DNA of 64,000 nt from Siderastrea radians. Taxonomy: Eukaryota; Cnidaria; Anthozoa; Scleractinia; Rhizangiidae. Below are positions 56,150 to 64,000 of the stretch, one piece after another. The position numbers were made by a program, and so were the translations under genes. The number at the start of each line of letters is the position of its first letter. Position 1 is the stretch's first letter. The notes below the pieces were generated by a model that worked only from the letters and a program-made list of their open reading frames with translations, searched no databases and was not told the origin of the DNA. The stretch is from assembly GCA_964017195.1 (NCBI GenBank), contig OZ024896.1, positions 32,386,307 through 32,450,306 of the forward strand, in the 5' to 3' direction.

Positions 56150-56870
56150 ACCTGATAAGAAATTAAGGTGATTTCTTTGTGAAAACAAAATGGCATATAC
56201 GGGGCTTTGACGTAAAATGGCATATACTGGGCCAAGTAAAATGTCTGTAAAATGGCATGTACGAGGCTCTGTTAAATGTCTGTGGTCTTCCATAGCTCAA
56301 ACGGAGGTCGTTCCCAGGATACGTGAGGTATATTTAATCTAGTAAATCAGTTATCGTTCGAGTACTGACGTAGGCAAGGATCGAGCTTCGGTTGAACAGA
56401 GAGAATAGAGTTCCGGTTTATCAAAGAAGAGTGTGCTGGAGCCTCAGGGTGGTAACGTTTCATTAATTGTTATGGCAACACTGTATTTATATTCTTAAAA
56501 TTTTATTCCTGGCAATTAACGGTCGTTGGTGTGCCATTCTGTTCCGGTTTTTTCCTTCTTCTTTTCTTTCTTTCTTCCTTCTTGAATTTTTCTCAATGTA
56601 AGTTAAGTCAAGAAAATGACCTCCTTTGGACCTATGGAATCTAGACTCTACCAGTGTCTCTAAAACGGCATATACCGGGCTCTTTAAAATGTCTGTAATA
56701 GGGCATAAACGGGGCTCTGTAAAATGTCTGTAAAATGAAGGAAATGGGGCATCATAAAATCTCTGTAAATTGACGTAAACGAGACACCACAAAAACTCTG
56801 TAAATTGACGCAAACGGGGCATCATAAAATCTCAGGCTCCTGCTGTAAACCATGACGTCGCAAACAGGGC
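56150..56870. repeat. Degenerate tandem repeat (GTAAAATG...GGGC units)
   Basis: Units of about 35-40 bases combining CTCTGTAAAATGTCTGTAAA with GGCATATACGGGGC-like text recur at 56188-56280 and 56660-56870, with unrelated sequence (56290-56640) between. The TGTAAA core links it to the preceding cluster, so both may belong to one large element from 55.56 to 56.87 kb. Confidence 0.6.
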
Positions 56871-57815
56871 ATCATAATTTATAGGTGTTACAAATTTGCG
56901 TTAGTTTATCAATTTAGAAACGTTTCAAACAGAGCACTGGCGTTAATTATATTCATCTGAAAATACCCCCGTTTAATTTCATTGGCGAACGATGCATATT
57001 TGATGTACCAACCGGGCTCGTTGCTCCTTCGCAGCGGTATTTTCTCAACTTAACGGATAAGAAAAAAATAAAAAACGCAGTTGCAATTTGAAAAAAAAAT
57101 TTGTTGTAGATTTAGAGTACTGATATTATTAGAGTTAATGAAAATGAATCGAAAAGCGGTTCGCATTTTCATTTATTTGCCGGTTCTGGCCCAATCTCGT
57201 ACCAGGGTGGGTTTGGCCGAGTGACCTTGGGTACGAATTGATCATGCGCAAAGTGGTTCCCTTCCCGACGTGCTGTTCGTATTTTTGGCGCCGATCGTTG
57301 AATTCATCGTTTGAGGTCTAAAATTTCTGTCGCTTTGGAGAGATGGCTTGTGAACTATTCCTTCTCCCTGCTCCACGGTCTCTGAATAGCTGCAAACAAT
57401 CTTCTTACAGCGGATTAACGATCAGTGGGAATGTTTTTCTGCCATTTAACAAGCTGGATCGAGTCAACTTTTGGCCGCCATATTTGATGGCTCATGATCA
57501 TGCATGGTTCTTGCTGTAATTGCCGAGGTAAGCTAAGTTTTAGACTGTAAAACGTGAGCTAAGGCTCTTGTATGTCCAAATATTCGTGCCTTGTTTGATA
57601 TTTACCACGTTTAAGCCAATTACCCCGCACTTTAATTGTTCTTGATGACGCTTTCTTTGGGACTTCAAAAGTACATGATGTAAGCTCAACATCAATTGTG
57701 GCTCATTTCTGAGCTCCCACACCTTTTAAAATCAAGACTGGAATAAGCTTATATTTTCTTTGTTTTAAATTATCATGTTTACACATTTTATTTCATAGTT
57801 TGAGATCTTTATGCT
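56871..57815. other. Unassigned region
   Basis: No gene supported. GAGATGGCTTGTGAACTATT at about 57340 starts a frame that stops after 17 codons. The last 50 bases (from 57767) begin a local tandem duplication, see next entries. Confidence 0.4.
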
Positions 57816-58720
57816 TGCCCGACGTGACCAATCGAACCAAATTGAACATTCGATAAACCAAATTCAATCGAACCCAGTCGAACTCAATCATATGATTGGG
57901 TTCGGTAATCGAATTCAGTCGAGCTCTCACAAAAAAATGGAGCAATCAAACGTTGATTAGGTTCGATTGTGTTCGATAAGGTTTGATTCAGTTCGACGGC
58001 AAGGCAATCACAAAACATGATCAGTGTGGGATGACTTTTCATTGAAAATAGAGGTAGCAGAGCCAAATCTGGGGAGATGCAAGTTTTTCTCGGCAGCTTA
58101 CAATGCCAACTCTTTCCACATCATCGGCTTGGTTCATTGAATTTTGCGTGGGTTATTGTAAAGATTACATATGCTGATAAGAAATAAATGAATCATATAT
58201 GAAAATTTAAAATAGTTGGGGTGAATTGAAATTTATATAATCTTCTGCTGTCTGATGAACTTAATTGTAAGTTGTTCTCACATTGTGAACCATACTGTTC
58301 AAAAAACTTATATATTTTGAATGATTTTTTTGGTTCGATTCGTTCGATTGGGTTTGAAAATGGAACACAATCAAACTGTCACACAATTTCTTTAGTTCAA
58401 TTGTGTTCGATTTCCAAATCAATCAAACCTAGTCATTCGATTTAGTTTGATTGGGTTTGATTGAGTTCCATTACTGAAAAGTTCGATTGGTCACATCAGG
58501 TACTTGGTACAGTTTGCTAGTGATGGCTTTGTTGTTAGATCTTCAAGCTGCTGTACTATTTGCAAGTGACCACATTGACTCTGATTGAATATGGGTTTTA
58601 TCATGTTTATACATTTAATTTCATAATGTGAGATCTTTATGCTTGGTACGGTTTGCTAGTGACAGTTTTTTGTCAGATCGTCAAGCTGCTGTACCATTGT
58701 GAGTGACCACATCACCTTAT
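57767..58720. repeat. Local duplication of about 150 bp, first copy interrupted
   Basis: TATCATGTTTACACATTTTA at 57767 recurs as TATCATGTTTATACATTTAA at 58598, and GGTACAGTTTGCTAGTGATG (58506) recurs at about 58647. The first copy is split between GCTTG and GGTACAG by the element at 57816-58500. Confidence 0.7.
57816..58500. mobile_element. About 685-bp element with TCGAAC-rich ends
   Basis: CCCGACGTGACCAATCGAAC at the left and its inverse (GTTCGATTGGTCACATCAGG) at the right. Both end regions hold many GTTCGA/TCGAAC and CAATCAAAC-type motifs, a typical subterminal array. Target duplication appears to be about 6 bp with one mismatch (TGCTTG, TACTTG). No coding capacity. Confidence 0.7.
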
Positions 58721-58779
58721 ATTCCATCTGTTTCTGTCAGACAGACAGGTAACATCTATTAGTGTGATCAGTGTATACC

Positions 58780-58951
58780 CAGGGCTGTCATTAAGGGCCG
58801 TAAACCCTAACACCTGTTATGGCTGAGTATTCATGATGGGACCTCAATGTTATGGATGAACTCGGTTTCTTGTCCTTACAATTTACTTACAAGTTTGTTA
58901 TGGGTGTGAAGTTCAAGGTAACAGGTGACTCAAAGCTTAATGACAGCCCTG
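58780..58951. mobile_element. 172-bp MITE with CAGGGCTGTCATTAAG ends
   Basis: CAGGGCTGTCATTAAG at the left and CTTAATGACAGCCCTG at the right are exact inverses. It is flanked by TATACC on both sides (58774-58779, 58952-58957), a 6-bp target duplication. Confidence 0.85.
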
Positions 58952-59205
58952 TATACCGAATCATTGGTTACTCAAACCTGGTCATGCATTCCTGTCAATA
59001 ACAAAGTAATGAATGGCTTCTGGCACCCAGCTGGAGTAGGAATTTGACAGGTTTACAATTTGCATAATCTGGCTGTAACAGTCAGTTACATTTCGTTATT
59101 TTTACATCTCTTTATTTTTATTCTCTTTTCTCTTCGCTGCCCATTTTTTTTTCAATGCATAAATGTTGAGAGAACTCAAACACCAGGCCTGGTATTTACA
59201 TATTC

Positions 59206-59622
59206 TTAAGGACGGTGCCTCCTTTTGTTACTGCCCATACGTTCTGTGCATCTTGGTACATGTACAGTGTGTATATTCAGATTTCTTAAGGAAATTGCCC
59301 ACCAATACAACAATATTTTTGCACGGTTTATGACTATGTGGAAAAAGCAGATCTTAGCAAGGGCTATCAGAATCCAAAAAGAAAATTGGGGGTAACCATT
59401 CATTTTTCAGAGATAGTAGAGCTTAAGTTTGGAAAGAAATTGCCATACATTCTTTGTATTTTAATGCTTTTTTAGAATTATGGTTGCTTAGTTATCTCTG
59501 AAAAATGCACAGTTACCCACATTTTTCTGTCTGGATTCCAATAGCCCTTGCTAATATCTACTTTTTCCCCATAGTCATAACCTTTGCAAAAGTACATCTG
59601 TGTTAGGAGGCACTGTCCTTAA
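59206..59622. mobile_element. About 417-bp MITE with TTAA ends
   Basis: TTAAGGACGGTGCCTCC at the left and GGAGGCACTGTCCTTAA at the right, with inverted homology continuing for well over 100 bases (GCAAGGGCTAT and its inverse are visible). TTAA at both outer edges fits piggyBac- or Kolobok-type insertion. Related fragments end with GGAGGCTCTGTCCTTAA at about 21120 and GGAGGCACCGTCCT at about 39935 in both duplicated blocks. Confidence 0.8.
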
Positions 59623-59975
59623 AAGGTTGTGCAACTATGCAAATCGAAGTCAGTCAAACTCTCACCCTGACCTGAGGCTGGAAGTCATGCATTAACTATT
59701 ATGGAATATCAGATCAAGTTTCACTTTGAATTGTTTATTTCAAGAGCCACTTATTGCAACAAAAAATATCCATTAATGAATTCATTTGTTTGTAACTGAC
59801 AGGAGCACATGACTGGGTTAGTTTGGGAACAAAATAAGGCCTTTGCACAAGATAAATTTATGCCTTAGCAGTGACTAACCTTCAAATCACTGTTTTTATT
59901 GCACAATGAAATCAAGGCAAATAGTGTACACCAGGCTTTTATTGATGGCTTAAAATTTGGTTGCTGACATATAAT
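59623..59975. other. Spacer
   Basis: A/T-rich, no gene or repeat recognised. Confidence 0.4.
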
Positions 59976-60098
59976 ATGAACATGAATATATGAAATTCAT
60001 ATATTTGAACTGCAGATAAAGATAGAATTATATGTAGGTCATCGCAGTGAAGGTGTTCCAACCTAAGCGGTTGAAAAGAAGAAACCTGAAAAAATTCA

Positions 60099-60171
60099 GG
60101 CTTGAATGGGAATCGAACCCATGACCTCTGCAATACCGGTGTAGCGCCCTAACCAACTGAGCTATCAAGCC
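60099..60171 (-). tRNA. tRNA-Thr(GGT)-like unit 4
   Basis: Acceptor GGCTTGA/TCAAGCC fully paired, box A TAGCTCAGTTGGTTAGGGCG, box B GGGTTCGATTCCC. The anticodon loop CCGGTAT has GGT at the anticodon position and C at 33. A T-run follows. Confidence 0.55.
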
Positions 60172-60348
60172 AACTGGGAGCTGGTCAATTGAGAGTTTGT
60201 ATTATCCCGTAGATGGAGAATAAATGAACATGAATATATGAAATTCATATATTTGAACTGCGGATAAAGATAGAATTATATGTAGATCATCGCAGTGAAG
60301 GTATTCCAGCCTAAGCGGTTGAAAAGAAGAAACCTGAAAAAAAATTCA

Positions 60349-60421
60349 GGCTTGAACGGGAATCGAACCCATGACCTCTGCGATACCGGTGCAGTGCCCT
60401 AACTAACTGAGCTATCAAGCC
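60349..60421 (-). tRNA. tRNA-Thr(GGT)-like unit 5
   Basis: As unit 4, with anticodon stem CTGCA/CGCAG having one mismatch. Box A has one change (GTTAGTTAGGGCA); box B is intact. A run of six or more T follows. Confidence 0.55.
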
Positions 60422-60600
60422 AACTGGGAGCTGGTCAATTGAGAGTTAGTATTATGCCGTAGATGGAGAATAAAATAATGAACATGAATATATGACATTT
60501 ATATATTTGAACTGCGGATAAAGATAGAATTATATATAGATCATCGCAGTGAAGGTGTTTCAACCTAAGCGGTCGAAAAGAAGAAACCTGAAAAAATTCA

Positions 60601-60669
60601 GGCTTGAACGGGAATCGAACCCATGACCTCTGCGATACCGGTCCAGGGCCCTAACCAACTGAGCTATCA
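60601..60669 (-). tRNA. tRNA-Thr(GGT)-like unit 6, truncated
   Basis: Lacks the last four bases at its 5' end (expected GGCT), where the LINE sequence begins. The rest matches units 4 and 5. Confidence 0.6.
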
Positions 60670-63600
60670 CCTACAAAGCCGTGTGAACAGATCCAATTTT
60701 TTGATAAAATTGCATGTCTCATAGAAGAGAAAATGTCGCAATCAGATTATCAGATCGTACTAGGTGGGGACTTCAATGTTACTTTTGAACCCAACTTGGA
60801 CTGCTCAGGAGGGAAACCTTCCGTAAAGAATTCTGTTAAGAGTCTCGAAGACATCATATCGAAATATGACTTGACTGACATTTGGAGAGTAAGAAATCCG
60901 ACCAAAAGACGTTTCACCTGGAGACAGAAAAATCCATTAATCCAAAGAAGACTAGATTTCTGGTTAATTAGCGACTCCCTACAGGATGACACAAATAAGG
61001 CAGACATTATAACTGCAATTAAAACTGATCACTCCGCAATAACACTAGACATTGATAGTATAAGTGACACAAGTCACGGTCCCTCTTTTTGGAAGTTTAA
61101 TAATAGCCTTTTGGATGATGAAGCATATTTAAAATTGATAACAGATCGAATTCCTTCTTGGCTTACCGAGATTAGTTATAATCAAGACGTTAGAGTTCAG
61201 TGGGACTGGATAAAATATAACATACGGAAGGAGACTATTCAGTATAGCAAGGTAAAAGCAAAGCAACGCAGGGAAAGAATGATTATGATCGAGAACAAAT
61301 TGAAACTAGCGGAGGAAAAAGTAGCTGAAATTCCAACTATAGCAAACCAAAATGAACTTGAAAATTTGAAGATTGAGTATGAAAAGGAATATGAATACAT
61401 AACTAGAGGGGCGATCACTCGTTCACCTGCATCCTGGTATGAAAAAGGGGAGAAAAATAATAAGTACTTTCTAAACCTTGAAAGAAATAACAAGAGAAAA
61501 AGCACGATCAGGAAAGTCGAATTCGCTGATGGTAACGTAACGACAAATCCTAAAAAGATCATGGATGAGTTGTATTCTTTCTACTCAGACCTTTACAGCG
61601 AGACAAATCAATCGGAAATCAACCAGTCTTGTCCTTTCCTGGATTTCATACCAAGACTATCTCCAGAAATGCAACAGTTTTGTGAAGGTGAACTGTCTGT
61701 TGCCGAGTGTTATAATATATTATCAACTTTTCAAAATAATAAGACACCTGGAAACGATGGTCTCACTATCGAATTCTACAGGAGCTTCTGGCCCGTTCTT
61801 GGTGAGATGTTAGTAAAAAGCCTAAATTATTCCTACAAACATGGAGAGCTTTCATCTTCACAAAAGGAAGCAGTTATTGTCCTCATAGAGAAAAAAGATC
61901 GAGATCGACGGCAAATAAAAAACTGGAGGCCAATTTCTCTAATTAATGTTGACGTTAAAATTGGAACTAAAGCAATTGCTAAGAGACTGGAAAAGGTATT
62001 ACCAGAAATTATACACCACAACCAGAATGCTTACGTCAAAGGAAGAACAATTTTTGATGCAGTACGTACGATTGACGATATTATTTCTCTAACAGCTTCA
62101 AAGGACATAAGCTCCCTATTAGTAGCAATTGACTTTGAGAAAGCTTTTGATTCTGTCAATTGGAATTATCTCAAAAAAACCCTCGAGAAATTCAACTTCG
62201 GACCATCTTTTATAGCCTGGATTACTACTTTTTACTCGGATATATCTAGCAGTGTCATGAACAACGGCTTCGCAACCCAGCCCTTCAAACTCTCCCGAGG
62301 GGTTCGTCAAGGTGATCCTCTCTCTCCTTATCTCTTTATTCTTGTACTAGAAACACTAGCCATCAATATCAGAAATGATATAAAGATAGGAGGAATCAAA
62401 ATTGACAATCAAGAATTGAAACTGGTCATCTTTGCGGATGATTTAACGGTCTTTCTTAAAGACAAGGAATCTTTTTATCAGCTTTCCAATACTTTACACA
62501 CATTTGGTGTGTACTCCGGCTTGAAAATGAACAAACAAAAGACAGAAGTTATGAATCTCGGTTCTTCGAGAGTCACTGCAGAGGAATTAAGTGTGGAACA
62601 CATCCCTAAAGCAGTCAAAATCTTGGGGATACATTTCACCTATGATTATGCGCTTTTCCAAAGATTAAACTTGGACTCCATCGTTAAATCCTTAAAAAAG
62701 ACACTAAACAGTTGGAGCTGGAGAGGTCTCACACTACTAGGTAAAATACAGGTAATTAAAACCTTTGCTATTCCAAAAATTCTATATCGTATGAGTCTCA
62801 TCTGCTCGAACAAAAAATTTATCAAAGATATAAATCAAATTTTATTTAACTTTATTTGGAAAGGTAAAGACAAAGTGAAACGTGCTACCCTGATAAATGA
62901 TATTAATGAAGGAGGCTTAAAGATGCCTCATATCGAATCCATGATTGAAGCACAAAGAATCATGTGCATCCAAAAATTTCTGGATAACTCACTACGCTCT
63001 TGGAAGTGCATTCTAAATCACTACCTCAATAAAGTTGGAGGTAGACTCTTATTTTATTGCAACTTCGAATACTCAAAATTACCTATAGATTTACCAAAAT
63101 ACTACAAGGAATGCTTGATAGCTTGGTCTCTCTTGAAAAACTCCAATCCTACTTCTCTGGACGAAATATTCAACCAGCCAATTTGGAACAATAGGTTTAT
63201 ATGTATTGACAACAAATCTGTATTCAGTAGGAAACTCTTCTCTGCAGGACTTTGTAAAGTCGGAGATTTATGTGAGTTTATTTGCATCAAGCCGCACATA
63301 ACCGAATCTCTGTTAAACGTGCTTGACTTATTTTATTTAAAATGTCTTTATCATTCCCTTCCACCGGAATGGAAAAAAGAAATGAGCAGCAATGTGACTC
63401 AGGCAGCAAACAAAACGACACCGTTTAATATTTTCGCTCAAGAAGAATTATCCTCGAAAAAGATTTATAATCTTCTCATCTCAAAAATATCTAAACCACC
63501 AACAGCAAAAAAGAAACTTGAAAATCAATATGCCTCAGAAACAAGCAATCTTGATTGGGAAGCTATTTACACGCTCCCTTTCAAATGTGCACTTGATACA

Positions 63601-64000
63601 AAATCGCGGGAATTCCAGTATAAAATCCTGAATCAAATATTACCATTAAACACATTCCTTTTCAAAATTGGCAAAACCGAGTCTCCTCTCTGTGCGTTTT
63701 GTCTTTGCGACGAGGAATGTATGTCGCACTTTTTCTTTCAATGTACCGTGATACAAAACTTTTGGAGCTCAATACAACAATTGTTTGGGAATCACATAAT
63801 TACTGAGAGTGACGTAATTCTTGGCATAACTCACCAATCAGAAGATGCTCTTTTAAACAATCATCTCATTCTACTTTCAAAACAGTATATTTATAATTGC
63901 AAGCTAAAGGGTGTGTTACCATCTAGAGCTGTGTTCTTAACCAAAGTGAAAGCAGTTTTTGAAATGGAGCATCGGATCGCCAAAGAGAGGAACAAACTCT
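60670..64000 (+). CDS. L1/Tx1-like LINE ORF2 (endonuclease end, reverse transcriptase), runs off the window
   Basis: One + strand frame is open from the junction to the window end (about 1110 codons) with no stop. It begins inside an AP-type endonuclease (VLGGDFNVTFEPN at about 60754; TDHSAITLDI at about 61024). The reverse transcriptase follows: IKNWRPISLINVDVKI, YVKGRTIFDAVRTIDD, AIDFEKAFDSVNW (first catalytic Asp), SRGVRQGDPLSPYLFIL and FADDLT at about 62437. Near the end a Cys/His motif (CAFCLCDEECMSHFFFQC, 63694) is typical of the family. The N-terminal half of the endonuclease and ORF1 are absent, so it is a 5'-truncated but otherwise uninterrupted, young-looking insertion. No start codon is assigned. 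Confidence 0.9.

Larger units (their letters stand above)
59976..60669. repeat. Tandem cluster of three tRNA-like units, second family
   Basis: Units of about 250 bp, each with a palindrome (ATATGAAATTCATATATTTG), a short linker and a - strand tRNA-like body. The third unit is cut at 60669 by the LINE. The unit layout matches that of the cluster in gene B intron 2, though the sequence has diverged. Confidence 0.85.

Noticed and set aside
41070..60669. Calling all tRNA-like units functional threonine tRNAs
   Set aside because: Base 33 is C throughout and anticodon stems have mismatches; they sit in tandem repeats and are better seen as tRNA-derived repeats.

Overview
This is eukaryotic nuclear DNA from an animal, most likely an anthozoan cnidarian (a stony coral or close relative). 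Three things point that way: intron-split genes with GT-AG junctions, a mix of Penelope-like, L1/Tx1-like, L2/CR1-like, PIF/Harbinger and Academ-like elements plus a Crypton-type ORF, and the protein flavour of those remnants. No organism name can be proven from the sequence alone. Host genes are sparse and most of the 64 kb is repeats.

The main host content is a pair of paralogous genes on the + strand, copy A (17.9-26.6 kb) and copy B (36.7-48.9 kb). Each has five exons encoding a signal peptide, a 12-cysteine Ly6/uPAR-type three-finger domain, a long Ser-X-Ser-X repetitive stalk, one transmembrane helix and a short cytoplasmic tail. The predicted products are about 465 and 436 residues, and every exon joins in phase. 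The copies lie in a duplicated block (about 15.85-26.7 kb and 31.4-48.9 kb), so each copy is an empty-site control for insertions in the other. A second duplicated segment (1-1150 and 50638-51790) lies outside both. A possible third host gene, a small secreted protein on the - strand at 53.0-54.85 kb, has a TATA box, signal peptide, splice sites and poly(A) signal, but its last exon frame is uncertain.

Layout: 0-1.2 kb duplicated segment with a 126-bp MITE and a polypyrimidine tract; 1.4-5.2 kb inverted-repeat element and two arrays of a 9-bp minisatellite; 5.3-8.1 kb LINE and Penelope remnants; 10.87-15.75 kb complete-ended but broken PIF/Harbinger transposon (transposase plus MADF-type partner); 15.85-26.7 kb copy A; 27.5-29.6 kb truncated Penelope element with GIY-YIG domain, then a LINE 3' end; 30.4 kb SINE; 31.4-48.9 kb copy B, whose introns hold a tRNA-like foldback cluster and a 2-kb Academ-like element with the first exons of a RecQ-like helicase and of a zinc-finger protein; 48.9-50.0 kb element with a deleted Crypton-type ORF; 50.6-52.0 kb second duplicated segment and a small MITE; 53-55 kb candidate secreted-protein gene; 55.5-59.6 kb several non-autonomous elements; 60-60.7 kb second tRNA-like cluster, interrupted by an L1/Tx1-like LINE whose reading frame stays open to the window end.

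No operons, CRISPR arrays or bacterial features were seen. All calls rest on reading the sequence and on remembered family features; no database search or alignment was run.
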